Assembly (NCBI GenBank): GCA_018675425.1
Contig: JABGYD010000075.1
Coordinates: forward strand, 1-43,977
Direction of reading: 5' to 3'
DNA: 43,977 nucleotides
Source of the DNA: Kordiimonadaceae bacterium
GTDB taxonomy: Bacteria; Pseudomonadota; Alphaproteobacteria; Sphingomonadales; Emcibacteraceae
Below the pieces are notes generated by a model, which was not told where the DNA came from, did no database searches, and worked only from the letters and a program-made list of their open reading frames with translations. The translations under genes and the position numbers were made by a program. Within the stretch, counting starts at the first letter, position 1. Each line of letters begins with the position of its first letter. Positions 9,049 through 19,173 of this stretch are shown here, in pieces.

Positions 9049-9324
9049 ATGAATAAAAATGAACTAATTAATGAGGTAGCTGGATCAGTTAATCTTTCCA
9101 AGGTTGATGCTGCGCAGGCTGTTGATGGCGTATTTAATACAATTATGAATACACTAGCGGGTGGTGAAGAAGTTCGCTTTGTGGGTTTTGGCACATTTAG
9201 CGTTGCGCAACGTCAAGCTTCAGAGGGTCGCAATCCTCGCACTGGTGAAAAAATTCAAATTCCGGCGTCAAAACAGCCTAAATTTAAAGCGGGTAAAGCT
9301 CTTAAAGATGCAGTGAATAAGTAA
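9049..9324 (+). CDS. hupB: DNA-binding protein HU
   Basis: Small histone-like dimer that bends and compacts DNA. At 91 residues it has the standard HU length. The beta-arm region carries RNPRTGEKIQIPASK, with the conserved proline at the intercalating tip, preceded by VGFGTFSV. A ribosome-binding site AAGGGG is five to six bases before the ATG. It follows lon, as in many proteobacteria, but has its own promoter and terminator, so it is probably a single-gene unit. Confidence 0.97.
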   Translation: MNKNELINEVAGSVNLSKVDAAQAVDGVFNTIMNTLAGGEEVRFVGFGTFSVAQRQASEGRNPRTGEKIQIPASKQPKFKAGKALKDAVNK

Positions 9325-9339
9325 TTATTACTTTATTTT

Positions 9340-9377
9340 AAAAGCGGTTTGTTTGTTTTTTTAACAACCGCTTTTTT
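9340..9377 (+). terminator. Intrinsic terminator of hupB
   Basis: The stem AAAAGCGGTT / AACCGCTTTT (10 bp) has a 16-nt T-rich loop and continues into a run of six T at 9372-9377. It starts 15 bases after the hupB stop codon. Confidence 0.8.
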
Positions 9378-9455
9378 AATGCTTTACATATAAGCATTGA
9401 GATTGTAGACATGCACCCTTGCTTCATTTATGGAGTATGTTTTTAAAAGAAGTTG

Positions 9456-9531
<76 letters not shown>

Positions 9532-9607
9532 CTTTTTAAAAATAAATATAAAATTCTACAGTGGCTTAAGTAGTAAATTGTTGATTTGATAAAACAAAAA
9601 AAGCTGC

Positions 9608-9636
9608 TTGACTTGAGATGGGAAACTCCCTAAATC
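9608..9636 (+). promoter_or_regulatory. Weak candidate promoter of tRNA-Asp
   Basis: TTGACT at 9608-9613, a 17-bp spacer and TAAATC at 9631-9636, ending 15 bases before the tRNA-Asp 5' end. The -10 box matches poorly. The better-looking TATAAT at 9646-9651 abuts the tRNA itself and would start transcription inside it. Confidence 0.3.
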
Positions 9637-9651
9637 AGGTGCTTATATAAT

Positions 9652-9728
9652 GGGGGTGTAGCTCAGTTGGTTAGAGCGCTGGCCTGTCACGCCAGAGGTC
9701 GCGAGTTCGAGTCTCGTCACTCTCGCCA
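9652..9728 (+). tRNA. tRNA-Asp (anticodon GTC)
   Basis: Acceptor GGGGGTG/CACTCTC (two G-U pairs), D-arm GCTC/GAGC, anticodon stem CTGGC/GCCAG with anticodon GTC at 9686-9688, T-arm with GTTCGAGTC, discriminator G and an encoded CCA at 9726-9728. The mature 3' end overlaps a 7-bp inverted repeat. Confidence 0.97.
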
Positions 9729-9744
9729 TTTTTTAGGAAATGGC
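9725..9744 (+). other. Hairpin spanning the tRNA-Asp CCA end
   Basis: GCCATTT at 9725-9731 pairs perfectly with AAATGGC at 9738-9744 around a 6-nt loop. The 5' arm consists of the discriminator base and CCA of tRNA-Asp plus three T. A run of eight C (9744-9751) starts at the last base of the stem. No T-run follows. Confidence 0.55.
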
Positions 9745-9751
9745 CCCCCCC

Positions 9752-9958
9752 ACTTGCAACTTTTAAAATCTGAAATTTTAATTTAGTTAAAAATTAAGGT
9801 CTTCTAATTGAGGTATTTTTTTTGTTTAAAAATTTTTAATGAAAAATTATTTTTACAGAAAAAAATAGTAGTAATTTTTATAGCTAAAGGGTATTAACTA
9901 CCTTAGAAATTTTGACTGCAACAAATAGTGTCACTTGCAACCAAAAGGTAAGTTTTTA
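9752..9958 (+). other. AT-rich leader region of the nuo cluster
   Basis: No coding region is visible. This is where the promoter of the long nuo operon is expected. The best sigma-70-like pair I see is TTTACA at 9852 with TTTATA at 9877, but the 19-bp spacer is long. A TTGACT at 9913 lacks a -10 box. No promoter is called with confidence. Confidence 0.25.
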
Positions 9959-10324
9959 ATGAATGAATTGTTACTTGAATATCTTCCAATTTTAGTTTTT
10001 TTTGTAATAGCTATAATTATGGCTGCTGTATTCGTGTTGCTCCCAATTATAGTTGTAAAACAAAAGCCGTATGCTGAAAAAAATTCTGCGTACGAATGTG
10101 GTTTTGAAGCTTTTACGGATATGCGTAAACAGTTTGATGTGAGGTTTTATCTCGTTGCTATATTATTTATTATTTTTGATCTAGAGGTTGCCTTTTTATT
10201 TCCGTGGGCTATAGCTCTCGGCGATATAGGGATGTTCGGTTTTGTATCTATGATGATTTTTCTTGCTGTGCTTACGGTAGGCTTCATTTACGAATGGAAA
10301 AAAGGAGCTCTTGAATGGGAGTAG
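9959..10324 (+). CDS. nuoA: NADH-quinone oxidoreductase subunit A
   Basis: Small membrane subunit of Complex I (NuoA/ND3) in the inner membrane arm. It has 121 residues and three hydrophobic segments. The conserved cytoplasmic loop reads [12 protein letters not shown] (around residues 42-53), followed by the [12 protein letters not shown] segment of the second helix. The start is set at the ATG with AAAGGTAAG just upstream; the frame extends eight codons further to a TTG, but that lacks a site. The stop overlaps the nuoB start by 10 bp. It is first of fourteen nuo genes. Confidence 0.96.
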   Translation: MNELLLEYLPILVFFVIAIIMAAVFVLLPIIVVKQKPYAEKNSAYECGFEAFTDMRKQFDVRFYLVAILFIIFDLEVAFLFPWAIALGDIGMFGFVSMMIFLAVLTVGFIYEWKKGALEWE

Positions 10325-10875
10325 ATGTTAAGTCAGATGTGGAAGCTCCTGCCATGAAGTCAGAAATGACAGCGATGGAGCAGGATACATACTTTAAAAC
10401 TTTGCAGGATGATTTAGCTGATAAGGGTTTTGTTGTCACCTCAGTTGAAGATATTATCGCCTGGGCCAGAACTGGCTCTCTTTGGTGGATGACATTTGGG
10501 TTAGCTTGTTGTGCTATTGAAATGATGCATACGTCCATGTCACGGTACGATGTAGAGCGATACGGCTTTGCGCCTCGCGGAAGTCCGCGTCATTCTGATG
10601 TCATGATTGTTGCGGGAACTCTTACCAATAAAATGGCCCCTGCTATGCGTAAAGTTTACGACCAGATGCCTGAACCTCGGTATGTGATTTCAATGGGGTC
10701 ATGCGCTAATGGTGGAGGTTACTACCATTATTCCTATTCCGTAGTGCGTGGTTGCGATCGCATTGTACCAGTTGATATCTACGTGCCTGGGTGTCCGCCG
10801 ACGGCAGAAGCGTTATTATACGGCATTCTTCAATTGCAGAAGAAAATTCGTCGCACCATAACCTTTGAGCGCTAG
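10315..10875 (+). CDS. nuoB: NADH-quinone oxidoreductase subunit B
   Basis: Peripheral-arm subunit carrying cluster N2, the last iron-sulfur centre before quinone. The four ligands are Cys65 and Cys66 ([10 protein letters not shown]), Cys130 (GSCANGGG) and Cys160 ([11 protein letters not shown]). It has 186 residues, with a short N-terminal extension. The ATG overlaps the end of nuoA and has AAGGAG seven bases upstream, which indicates translational coupling. Confidence 0.98.
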   Translation: MGVDVKSDVEAPAMKSEMTAMEQDTYFKTLQDDLADKGFVVTSVEDIIAWARTGSLWWMTFGLACCAIEMMHTSMSRYDVERYGFAPRGSPRHSDVMIVAGTLTNKMAPAMRKVYDQMPEPRYVISMGSCANGGGYYHYSYSVVRGCDRIVPVDIYVPGCPPTAEALLYGILQLQKKIRRTITFER

Positions 10876-10885
10876 GAAAAAATTA

Positions 10886-11509
10886 ATGAGTTCTGATGCA
10901 GAATTAAAAAATCTTGGCGTACATGTTTTAGGCAAAAACAGTAATAGTGTAATTGATTATAAGGTGGCTTATAATGAGCTGACTGTTAATGTGCGGCGAG
11001 ATAAGATTATAAGTTTTCTTACTTTTTTACGCGATGATGTAAATTGTAAGTTTATTCAACTTGTAGACCTGTGTGGTGTTGATTATCCAGAGCGTGAGGA
11101 GCGTTTTGATGTTGTTTATCATTTGCTGAGTATGCACCATAATAAACGGATTAGAGTTAAAATTACAACTGATGAGGGCACGACTATTCCTTCTGTTTGC
11201 GGTGTTTTCCCCTCTGCTAATTGGTACGAGCGTGAGGCATGGGATATGTTTGGAGTTATGTTTGATGGGCACCCCGACTTGCGGCGTTTGTTGAGTGATT
11301 ACGGTTTTCAGGGGCACCCGTTACGAAAAGACTTTCCGCTTACTGGTTACGTAGAAGTTCGTTATTCGGAAGAGGAAAAACGGGTCGTTTATGAGCCTGT
11401 TAAGCTTGCTCAAGAGTTTCGTACTTTTGATTTTATGAGCCCGTGGGAGGGTGCAAAATATATTCTTCCTGGTGACGAAAAAGCTGATAAAGAAGGGAAA
11501 AAAGACTAG
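10886..11509 (+). CDS. nuoC: NADH-quinone oxidoreductase subunit C
   Basis: The 30-kDa subunit of the Complex I peripheral arm. It is separate from nuoD here, as is usual in alphaproteobacteria and unlike the fused nuoCD of E. coli. The family signature [19 protein letters not shown] lies near residues 112-130, followed by [20 protein letters not shown]. The chosen ATG follows AGGAAAAAA; a TTG seven codons earlier overlaps nuoB and is less likely. The product has 207 residues. Confidence 0.97.
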   Translation: MSSDAELKNLGVHVLGKNSNSVIDYKVAYNELTVNVRRDKIISFLTFLRDDVNCKFIQLVDLCGVDYPEREERFDVVYHLLSMHHNKRIRVKITTDEGTTIPSVCGVFPSANWYEREAWDMFGVMFDGHPDLRRLLSDYGFQGHPLRKDFPLTGYVEVRYSEEEKRVVYEPVKLAQEFRTFDFMSPWEGAKYILPGDEKADKEGKKD

Positions 11510-11512
11510 ATT

Positions 11513-12691
11513 ATGGCTGAGGTCGATATCAAAAACTTTAACGTCAATTTTGGTCCGCAGCATCCTGCGGCTCACGGTGTTCTCCGTCTTATTCTTGAGC
11601 TTGATGGTGAAGTTGTAGAGCGTGCTGACCCACACATTGGGCTTTTACACCGTGGAACTGAGAAACTTATAGAGCACAAAACATATTTGCAGGCGCTTCC
11701 TTACTTTGATCGCCTTGATTATGTGGCCCCAATGAACCAGGAGCATGCATTCTGTCTTGCTATTGAAAAGTTGATGGGTATTAAGGTGCCTGAGCGTGGT
11801 CAGTACATCCGTGTTTTATTTAGTGAAATTGGTCGTATTTTAAATCATCTTATGAATATTTGTACTCATGCTACAGATGTAGGTGCTTTGACACCAATGC
11901 TCTGGGGTTTTGAGCAGCGTGAAATATTAATGGAATTTTATGAAGCAGTTTGTGGTGCAAGGCTACATGCTAACTATTTTCGCCCTGGCGGTGTTCACCA
12001 GGACATGCCCGCTGGTTTGGAAGACCGAATTCTTGAATTTTGTGATACTTTTCCAAAGGTACTCTCTGACATGGAGTGTTTAGTAGTTGAAAATAGGATT
12101 TTTAAGCAGCGTAATGTAGATATTGGTAAAGTAAATGCCGAGGATGCTTTTGCCCTTGGCCTTACTGGCGTCATGGTGCGTGGGTGTGATATTCCATGGG
12201 ATATTCGACGCTCAGAACCTTATGAAGTTTATAATGAGTTAGAATTTGATGTTGTGGTTGGTAAAAATGGAGACTGTTATGATCGGTATATTCTTCGTAT
12301 TGAGGAAATGTATCAATCTATAAAGATTATGCGCCAATGTATTGAAAAAATGCCTGAAGGCCCAGTTTCATCAATTGACCGCAAGGTAACGCCGCCGCCA
12401 CGATCTGAAATAAAGACTTCCATGGAAGCGCTTATCCATCACTTTAAATTATATACAGAAGGATTTAAAGTTCCTAAAGGTGAGGTGTATGTTGCGATTG
12501 AGGCACCTAAGGGTGAATTTGGTGTTTACCTTGTATCTGACGGTACCAACAAACCTTATCGATGCCATATCCGCGCCCCTGGTTATGCTCATCTTAGCGC
12601 CATGGGGTATATTGCCAAAGGTTATATGTTGGCGGATATTCCGGCAATGATTGGATCGTTTGATATTGTGTTCGGAGAAATTGACCGATGA
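11513..12691 (+). CDS. nuoD: NADH-quinone oxidoreductase subunit D
   Basis: The 49-kDa subunit. With NuoB it forms the quinone-binding pocket, and it is related to the large subunit of NiFe hydrogenases. The N-terminal loop GPQHPAAHG at 14-22 contains the histidine next to the quinone head group. The segment [12 protein letters not shown] follows near 45-56. It has 392 residues, the normal length for unfused NuoD. It starts 3 bp after nuoC, and its stop overlaps nuoE (ATGA). Confidence 0.98.
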   Translation: MAEVDIKNFNVNFGPQHPAAHGVLRLILELDGEVVERADPHIGLLHRGTEKLIEHKTYLQALPYFDRLDYVAPMNQEHAFCLAIEKLMGIKVPERGQYIRVLFSEIGRILNHLMNICTHATDVGALTPMLWGFEQREILMEFYEAVCGARLHANYFRPGGVHQDMPAGLEDRILEFCDTFPKVLSDMECLVVENRIFKQRNVDIGKVNAEDAFALGLTGVMVRGCDIPWDIRRSEPYEVYNELEFDVVVGKNGDCYDRYILRIEEMYQSIKIMRQCIEKMPEGPVSSIDRKVTPPPRSEIKTSMEALIHHFKLYTEGFKVPKGEVYVAIEAPKGEFGVYLVSDGTNKPYRCHIRAPGYAHLSAMGYIAKGYMLADIPAMIGSFDIVFGEIDR

Positions 12692-13311
12692 GTATAGCTG
12701 TTAAAGATAGTGAAGAATTTGTATTTAGCCCTGAAAACCTAGCTTGGACTGAAGGTCAGCTGAAAAAATACCCAAAAAACCGCCAGATGAGTTGTGTAAT
12801 GCCATTTTTGCAACGTGCGCAGGAACAAAATCATGGTTGGGTAAGTATTCCTATTATGGAATATATAGCAGATTTTTTAGATATGCCATATATCCGAGTT
12901 CATGAAGTTGCAAGTTTCTATAGTATGTATAATCTCAAGCCGGTTGGGAAGCATGTAATTGAAGTCTGTACAACAACACCTTGTTGGCTTCGTGGTTCAG
13001 ATGACGTGGTCAGGGCCTGTAAGGATGAGTTGGGTATTGGTTTTGGTGAAACTACTAATGACGGTGAATATACCTTGCTTGAAGTGGAATGTGCGGGGGC
13101 TTGTGTTAATGCACCCGTGATAGCTTATAAAGAACAATACTATGAAGATCTTGATGATGTTAGTACGCGAAAGTTTATAAAAGATTTAAAAGCTGGGGTG
13201 TCACCTAAACCGGGACCACAAAATGGCCGGTTTAAATCTTGTCCGATGGGTGGTCCAACTTCGCTTAAGGATATGGTACCAAATGATGCAACTTTTGGGG
13301 GTGATAAATAA
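12688..13311 (+). CDS. nuoE: NADH-quinone oxidoreductase subunit E
   Basis: The 24-kDa subunit of the NADH dehydrogenase module, carrying [2Fe-2S] cluster N1a. The ligands are Cys94, Cys99 (CTTTPC), Cys135 and Cys139 (CAGAC). The fold is thioredoxin-like, and the family segment [16 protein letters not shown] is clear. It has 207 residues; a C-terminal stretch beyond the core (about 165-207), rich in G, P and K, is common in alphaproteobacterial and mitochondrial homologues. It overlaps nuoD by 4 bp and nuoF by 1 bp. Confidence 0.97.
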   Translation: MSIAVKDSEEFVFSPENLAWTEGQLKKYPKNRQMSCVMPFLQRAQEQNHGWVSIPIMEYIADFLDMPYIRVHEVASFYSMYNLKPVGKHVIEVCTTTPCWLRGSDDVVRACKDELGIGFGETTNDGEYTLLEVECAGACVNAPVIAYKEQYYEDLDDVSTRKFIKDLKAGVSPKPGPQNGRFKSCPMGGPTSLKDMVPNDATFGGDK

Positions 13312-14591
13312 TGTTGAAAGATAAGGACCGTATCTTCACAAATTTATATGGCTTTGAAAGTCCGTTTCTTGAGGGTGCAATAAAACGCGGTGATTGGGAT
13401 GGTACAAAAGAAATTATTGGCCGTGGGCACGATAGTCTAATCAATGAAATGAAGGAGAGCGGTCTGCGTGGTCGTGGCGGTGCTGGTTTTCCTACGGGTC
13501 TCAAGTGGTCATTTATGCCTAAAGAATCGGATGGGCGCCCAAGTTACCTTGTTATTAACGCTGATGAGAGCGAGCCTGGTACATGTAAAGATCGTGAAAT
13601 TATGCGTCACGATCCACATAAGTTGATTGAGGGTTGTTTGATTGCTGGTTTTGCCATGCGGGCTATTTCAGCATATATTTATATACGCGGTGAATTTGTG
13701 TATGAGGCTAGTGTTCTTGAAAAAGCTCTTGAGGAAGCGCGTTCAGCTGGCTTCCTTGGTAAAGATGCTTGTGGCAGTGGTTATGATTTTGATATTTTTG
13801 TTCATCGGGGTGCTGGAGCTTATATTTGTGGGGAAGAAACCGCACTACTTGAAAGTTTGGAAGGTAAAAAAGGGCAGCCTCGACTTAAACCTCCATTTCC
13901 GGCCAATGTAGGTGTGTTTGGTTGCCCAACTACTGTGAATAATGTAGAATCTATAGCTGTTGTCCCAACTATATTGCGTAAAGGTGGCGCTTGGTTTGCT
14001 GGATTGGGCCGTGAAAATAATACTGGAACCAAATTATTCTGCATTTCTGGTCATGTGAATAATCCGTGTAATGTAGAAGAAGAGATGGGGATTCCGCTTA
14101 AGGAACTTATTGAAAAGCATGCTGGCGGTGTCCGCGGTGGTTGGGATAACTTGCTTGCTGTTATACCTGGCGGTTCATCGGTTCATATGATTCCAAAATC
14201 TGTATGTGACAATGTATTGATGGATTTTGATAGTCTTCGCGCTGAAGGGACAGGTCTTGGAACTGCAGCGGTGATTGTTATGGATAAGTCAACAGACCTT
14301 ATTCGGGCTATCACTAGGTTATCTGAATTTTATAAGCATGAAAGCTGTGGCCAATGTACGCCATGCCGTGAGGGAACTGGTTGGATGTGGCGAGTAATGG
14401 AACGTTTGTGTAAGGGCGAGGCAGAAATAGAAGAAATTGATATGTTGCTTGACGTAACAAAACAGATCGAAGGGCATACAATTTGTGCTCTTGGTGATGC
14501 TGCTGCGTGGCCTATTCAGGGATTAATACGCCACTTCAGACCTGAAGTGGAAGCTCGTATTCTTGAATATAAAAAAAATAATGCAGCGTAG
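13311..14591 (+). CDS. nuoF: NADH-quinone oxidoreductase subunit F
   Basis: The 51-kDa subunit that oxidises NADH at FMN and passes electrons to [4Fe-4S] cluster N3. The glycine-rich nucleotide site [13 protein letters not shown] lies near residues 53-65. A second site, [20 protein letters not shown], is followed by [11 protein letters not shown]. Cluster ligands are Cys346, Cys349 and Cys352 (CGQCTPC) and Cys392 (HTICALGDA). At 426 residues it has the standard length. Its ATG shares a base with the nuoE stop. Confidence 0.98.
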   Translation: MLKDKDRIFTNLYGFESPFLEGAIKRGDWDGTKEIIGRGHDSLINEMKESGLRGRGGAGFPTGLKWSFMPKESDGRPSYLVINADESEPGTCKDREIMRHDPHKLIEGCLIAGFAMRAISAYIYIRGEFVYEASVLEKALEEARSAGFLGKDACGSGYDFDIFVHRGAGAYICGEETALLESLEGKKGQPRLKPPFPANVGVFGCPTTVNNVESIAVVPTILRKGGAWFAGLGRENNTGTKLFCISGHVNNPCNVEEEMGIPLKELIEKHAGGVRGGWDNLLAVIPGGSSVHMIPKSVCDNVLMDFDSLRAEGTGLGTAAVIVMDKSTDLIRAITRLSEFYKHESCGQCTPCREGTGWMWRVMERLCKGEAEIEEIDMLLDVTKQIEGHTICALGDAAAWPIQGLIRHFRPEVEARILEYKKNNAA

Positions 14592-14602
14592 GAGATATAA
14601 AA

Positions 14603-16663
14603 ATGCCAATGCTTAAGATAGACGGGATTGAAATAGAGGTAGATCAGGGCACTACTGTGCTTCAGGCTGCTGAGCAGGCTGGTATTGAAATTCCCCGCTT
14701 TTGTTATCATGAGCGCCTATCTATTGCTGGTAACTGTCGCATGTGTCTAGTCGAGGTGTCTCCTGGGCCGCCAAAGCCTGCAGCGAGTTGTGCGCTTCCT
14801 GCAGCGGATGGCATGGAAGTTAAGACAAATACTGAAAAAGTAAAAAAGTTTCGTGAAGGGGTTATGGAGTTTCTTTTAATCAATCATCCGCTCGATTGCC
14901 CAATTTGTGATCAAGGGGGTGAATGTGATCTTCAGGATCAATCTATGGCTTATGGAATTGGTGATAATCGCTATAATGAAAAACGCCGTATAGTAAAAGA
15001 AAAAAAGATGGGTCCGCTTATTCGTACTATTATGACCCGCTGTATTCACTGTACGCGCTGTGTTCGGTTTGCTGATGAAGTTGCTGGTGTGCCATCACTT
15101 GGGGCTATTGGCCGTGGAGAAAACACTCAGATTACAACCTACCAAGAACAGGCCTTTCAATCTGAAATGTCAGGTAATGTTGTTGATCTATGCCCCGTTG
15201 GAGCCCTAACAAGCAAGCCTTACACATTTAAGGCTCGGCCCTGGGAGCTTAAGAATACTGAAACGATTGACGTTCATGATGCCCTTGGATCTAATATCAG
15301 AGTTGATAGTCGTGGACGAGCAATAATGCGCGCCCTGCCAAGAGTGAATGAAGATGTTAATGAAGAATGGATTTCTGATAAAACCCGCCATGCGGTTGAT
15401 GGATTAGGTAAAAACCGTCTTGATCGCCCCTATGTTAAAAAGAATGGCAAACTTCAGGAAGTTAGCTGGTCGGAAGCATTTAATTTAATTTCAAAAAAAA
15501 TTGCTGGTCTCAATGGTAATCAAATTGCTGGTCTTGTCGGTGACCTTTGTGATGCTGAAAGTATGTATGCCTTTAAACAAATGATGAATAGTTTAGGCGC
15601 AAAAATTGAGTGTCGTCAAGATGGGTCAAAGATAGAAACTGAATACCGCTCTGGTTACCTTTTTAATAGTGGTGTTGCAGGAATTGATGATGCTGACGCA
15701 GTTTTGCTGGTTGGCTCAAACCCTAGGCATGAAAGCCCCGTACTCAACGCGAGATTACGTCAACGTTGGCTTACACGGGAGTGTAAATTTGCTAATATTG
15801 GTCCAGAGGTTGACCTTAGTTATAAAATTGAACAGCTTGGAGACAGCGCTGGAATTCTTCAAGATATTCTAGACGGTAAAAATAATTTTGCAGACGTGCT
15901 AGACAAAGCTAAAAAACCAATGATTATTTTGGGACAAGGTGCTCTTAATCGCATGGATAGTCATGGAATTCTTAAGCTTGTCTATGACATCGTCGATAAA
16001 TACAGTTTGGTCAAGGATGATTGGAATGGTTTCAATGTTCTACAAACAGCAGCAAGTCGAGTGGCTGCCTTAGATATGGAACTTGTTAGGGACGGTGGGG
16101 TTGATGCTATTATATCCGGAGCTGAAGGTGGTGATATAAAAGTTGTTTATAACCTTGGTGCGGATGAGATTGATTCAAAGCGCCTCAAAAAAGCATTTGT
16201 TATTTATCAGGGAAGTCATGGTGATGAGGGTGTTAGAAATGCAGATGTGATCCTACCGGGCACAGCTTATACGGAAAAATCAGGTACTTATTTGAATACT
16301 GAAGGTCGTGTGCAGCGGACACAGCAGGCTATTTTTGGTCCAGGTGAGGCGCGTGAAGATTGGACAATTTTTAGGGCGCTTTCAGAAGTCATTGGAAACA
16401 CCCTTTCATTTGATGATATTGTCCAGTTACGAGCTGCGTTGATTGAGGACTATCCCCACTTTGCGATACTTGATAGAAAGCCTATTGCTGAATGGGCTAA
16501 TACCGGGACTATGGCACCACTTTTAAACGTTGGGTTTACCATGGCCATTTCAGATTTTTATGCTACGAACCCTATTGCAAGGGCATCTGAAACTATGAAG
16601 GAATGTCGCAACGCTATGAGTAATCCTAATCATGCGGAAGGGGCAACAGGAACTAATGGGTAA
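14603..16663 (+). CDS. nuoG: NADH-quinone oxidoreductase subunit G
   Basis: The 75-kDa iron-sulfur subunit that carries the electron chain from NuoF toward NuoB. A [2Fe-2S] ferredoxin domain uses Cys34, Cys45, Cys48 and Cys63. Cluster N5 uses His95, Cys99, Cys102 and Cys108. Cluster N4 uses Cys147, Cys150, Cys153 and Cys197. The rest is a molybdopterin-oxidoreductase-like domain without cofactor. At 686 residues it is the short alphaproteobacterial form; the N7 cluster of the longer E. coli type is not apparent. GGAGAT precedes the ATG. Confidence 0.98.
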   Translation: MPMLKIDGIEIEVDQGTTVLQAAEQAGIEIPRFCYHERLSIAGNCRMCLVEVSPGPPKPAASCALPAADGMEVKTNTEKVKKFREGVMEFLLINHPLDCPICDQGGECDLQDQSMAYGIGDNRYNEKRRIVKEKKMGPLIRTIMTRCIHCTRCVRFADEVAGVPSLGAIGRGENTQITTYQEQAFQSEMSGNVVDLCPVGALTSKPYTFKARPWELKNTETIDVHDALGSNIRVDSRGRAIMRALPRVNEDVNEEWISDKTRHAVDGLGKNRLDRPYVKKNGKLQEVSWSEAFNLISKKIAGLNGNQIAGLVGDLCDAESMYAFKQMMNSLGAKIECRQDGSKIETEYRSGYLFNSGVAGIDDADAVLLVGSNPRHESPVLNARLRQRWLTRECKFANIGPEVDLSYKIEQLGDSAGILQDILDGKNNFADVLDKAKKPMIILGQGALNRMDSHGILKLVYDIVDKYSLVKDDWNGFNVLQTAASRVAALDMELVRDGGVDAIISGAEGGDIKVVYNLGADEIDSKRLKKAFVIYQGSHGDEGVRNADVILPGTAYTEKSGTYLNTEGRVQRTQQAIFGPGEAREDWTIFRALSEVIGNTLSFDDIVQLRAALIEDYPHFAILDRKPIAEWANTGTMAPLLNVGFTMAISDFYATNPIARASETMKECRNAMSNPNHAEGATGTNG

Positions 16664-17723
16664 GTATTTAGATGTATTTATGAACTGGTTGTTTGGGTAT
16701 CAAATGTCCGATGGTGTAATTCTAGCAGTCGGGACTATTGCCAATGTGCTTGTGGTGGCGCTGCCGGTCTTGCTCGCAGTGGCGATGATTGTTTGGGTTG
16801 ATCGTAAGGTTTGGGCTGCTATTCAACTTAGGAAGGGGCCGAACGTTGTTGGACCATTCGGTCTTATGCAATCTTTTGCTGATGGACTTAAGGTATTCCT
16901 TAAAGAAACCATTATTCCGGCGGGCGCTAATAAGTTTCTATTTCTTCTTGCTCCCGGACTAAGTTTAATTTTTGGCTTGGTGGGTTGGGCAGTTATTCCG
17001 TTTGGTGAGGGGATGGTCATTTCCGACCTGAATGTTGGGATATTATATCTTTTTGCAGTTTCTAGTCTTGCAGTTTATGGCATTATTATTGCTGGATGGG
17101 CATCAAACTCACGTTATGCATTCCTTGGAGCCATGCGAAGTGCGGCTCAAATGGTTTCTTATGAGGTATCTATTGGTCTTGTACTTGTGACAGTACTTTT
17201 ATGTGTTGGCTCTTTAAACCTAACTGACGTAGTTATGGCTCAAAGGGGGATCTCGTTGGGTTTATTTAACGGATATTTTTTTACTGGTCTTATGCCAATG
17301 TTTTTCATTTTCTTTATTTCTGCACTGGCTGAAACTAATAGAACACCATTTGACCTTCCGGAAGCTGAAGAGGAAATAGTTGCAGGTTTTCAGATAGAAT
17401 ACTCTTCAATGTCAATGGCTCTCTTTTATCTTGGAGAATATGCAAATATTATTCTTATGTGCGGCATGATGAGTATTCTATTCTTTGGGGGTTGGCTCCC
17501 GATAGTGGATTGGAAACCTCTTTATGCTATTCCGGGTGTGATTTGGCTTTTTGGCAAGATGTTTTTCTTTTTCTTTTGTTTTGCATGGATTAAAGCATCA
17601 GTGCCTCGTTACCGTTATGATCAGCTTATGCGCCTTGGATGGAAAGTATTCTTGCCTGTGTCCCTTATTTGGGTTGTTTTAACGTCTAGTTACCTTGTCT
17701 TTTTTGGCAAGTTTTCAGCTTAG
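16656..17723 (+). CDS. nuoH: NADH-quinone oxidoreductase subunit H
   Basis: Membrane subunit (ND1) that forms the quinone tunnel and links the two arms of Complex I. It has about eight helices. Conserved parts are [19 protein letters not shown] near residues 49-67 and the acidic loop [20 protein letters not shown]. The ATG with CAGGAAC just upstream, overlapping the nuoG stop by 8 bp, is preferred. The frame stays open eight codons further, to an ATG at 16632 that has no ribosome-binding site. The product has 355 residues. Confidence 0.95.
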   Translation: MGKYLDVFMNWLFGYQMSDGVILAVGTIANVLVVALPVLLAVAMIVWVDRKVWAAIQLRKGPNVVGPFGLMQSFADGLKVFLKETIIPAGANKFLFLLAPGLSLIFGLVGWAVIPFGEGMVISDLNVGILYLFAVSSLAVYGIIIAGWASNSRYAFLGAMRSAAQMVSYEVSIGLVLVTVLLCVGSLNLTDVVMAQRGISLGLFNGYFFTGLMPMFFIFFISALAETNRTPFDLPEAEEEIVAGFQIEYSSMSMALFYLGEYANIILMCGMMSILFFGGWLPIVDWKPLYAIPGVIWLFGKMFFFFFCFAWIKASVPRYRYDQLMRLGWKVFLPVSLIWVVLTSSYLVFFGKFSA

Positions 17724-17734
17724 GAGATTAATTA

Positions 17735-18223
17735 ATGGCATTTTTGGATCATGCGGCACGCACAATTTTCCTTACGGAGATTGTTAAAGGAATGTTGATG
17801 ACCTTGAAGTATTTCTTCAAGAAGAAAGTAACAATTAACTATCCCCACGAAAAGGGACCACTTAGTCCAAGGTTTCGTGGAGAGCACGCGTTACGCCGTT
17901 ATGAGAACGGTGAAGAAAGGTGTATAGCCTGTAAATTGTGTGAGGCTATTTGTCCAGCTCAAGCTATTACAATTGAGGCTGATATTCATGACGATGGCAC
18001 ACGCCGGACAACACGTTATGATATCGATATGACAAAATGCATTTACTGTGGTTTTTGCCAGGAAGCGTGTCCAGTTGAGGCTATCGTTGAGGGGCCAAAT
18101 TTTGAATATAGTACCGAAACTCGTGAGGAACTTCTTTATGATAAAGATAAACTTCTTGATAATGGTGATCGTTGGGAACGTCAGCTTGCACTTAATATCG
18201 AGCTAGATGCACCTTATCGTTAG
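17735..18223 (+). CDS. nuoI: NADH-quinone oxidoreductase subunit I
   Basis: Iron-sulfur subunit carrying clusters N6a and N6b. Two ferredoxin motifs are visible: Cys63, 66, 69, 73 ([12 protein letters not shown]) and Cys102, 105, 108, 112 ([12 protein letters not shown]). It has 162 residues with an N-terminal amphipathic/hydrophobic stretch and the typical [21 protein letters not shown] segment. TAGGAGATT lies upstream of the ATG. Confidence 0.98.
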   Translation: MAFLDHAARTIFLTEIVKGMLMTLKYFFKKKVTINYPHEKGPLSPRFRGEHALRRYENGEERCIACKLCEAICPAQAITIEADIHDDGTRRTTRYDIDMTKCIYCGFCQEACPVEAIVEGPNFEYSTETREELLYDKDKLLDNGDRWERQLALNIELDAPYR

Positions 18224-18235
18224 AGGAAAAAGAAA

Positions 18236-18847
18236 ATGATAACAGCTATTTGTTTTTATATTTTTGCCACGATACTTATTGGATCAGGTATTATGGTAGT
18301 TTTTAGTAAAAATCCTGTACATTCTGTTTTATTTCTAATTTTAGCATTTTTTAACGCTGCAGGTCTTTTTGTTCTGCTAGGTGCTGAATTTGTAGCAATG
18401 ATCCTTGTGATCGTATATGTGGGTGCGGTTGCGGTGATGTTTTTGTTTGTAGTTATGATGCTTGATATTAATTTCACCGAACTTAGAAAAGGGGTTCAGG
18501 ACTACCTACCGATTGGTCTTTTGATAGGTATTATTCTGATGGTAGAAATGGTTGTAATAGTAGGTGGTTGGAGTATGACTGATGGGATTGCAGTAACGAT
18601 AAACTCTGCAACTCCCAAAGTTTTAGAAGTTACAAACACGGATGCGATTGGTCGTATTTTATATACAGATAATATATTTTTATTTCAACTTGCGGGTCTC
18701 ATTCTGTTGGTGGCGATGATTGGTGCGATTGTGCTTACCCACAGAAAACGCTCAGGTGTTAAAAAGCAAGATATAGGCAAACAGGTCCGGCGCAGGCGTC
18801 ATGAAGCTTATGAAGCGGTGGACGTTAAGCCCGGTCAAGGAATTTAA
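18236..18847 (+). CDS. nuoJ: NADH-quinone oxidoreductase subunit J
   Basis: Membrane subunit (ND6) of the proton-pumping arm. It has 203 residues and about five helices. The conserved third helix contains [20 protein letters not shown], which includes the pi-bulge region. The C-terminal tail is basic ([10 protein letters not shown]) and cytoplasmic. AGAGGAAAAAG precedes the ATG, 12 bp after nuoI. Confidence 0.96.
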   Translation: MITAICFYIFATILIGSGIMVVFSKNPVHSVLFLILAFFNAAGLFVLLGAEFVAMILVIVYVGAVAVMFLFVVMMLDINFTELRKGVQDYLPIGLLIGIILMVEMVVIVGGWSMTDGIAVTINSATPKVLEVTNTDAIGRILYTDNIFLFQLAGLILLVAMIGAIVLTHRKRSGVKKQDIGKQVRRRRHEAYEAVDVKPGQGI

Positions 18848-18858
18848 GGATAAAAACG

Positions 18859-19167
18859 ATGGAAATTGGAATTGAACATTACCTTACCGTTGCTGCGATG
18901 CTATTCACGCTCGGTGTCTTTGGTATATTTCTTAATCGAAAAAATGTGATTATTATTTTGCTCTCGATAGAACTTATTTTACTATCAGTAAATATAAACC
19001 TTGTTGCGTTTTCATCCTATATGGGCGATATGGTTGGCCAAATTTTTACAATGCTAATTTTAACCGTTGCTGCAGCTGAGGCTTCGATCGGACTGGCCAT
19101 TTTAGTGGTTTATTTTCGAAATCGAGGGTCAATTGCGGTTGAAGATATAAATCTGATGAAGGGTTAG
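18859..19167 (+). CDS. nuoK: NADH-quinone oxidoreductase subunit K
   Basis: Membrane subunit (ND4L) with three helices and 102 residues, the usual length. Two buried glutamates of the proton path are seen in [12 protein letters not shown] (helix 2 near residue 38) and in [13 protein letters not shown] (near 74). TAAGGATAAAAA lies upstream of the ATG. Confidence 0.97.
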   Translation: MEIGIEHYLTVAAMLFTLGVFGIFLNRKNVIIILLSIELILLSVNINLVAFSSYMGDMVGQIFTMLILTVAAAEASIGLAILVVYFRNRGSIAVEDINLMKG

Positions 19168-19173
19168 TATAAA

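Noticed and set aside
9646-9651. TATAAT just before tRNA-Asp
   Set aside because: It abuts the first base of the mature tRNA, so transcription would start within the tRNA; it cannot be its -10 box.
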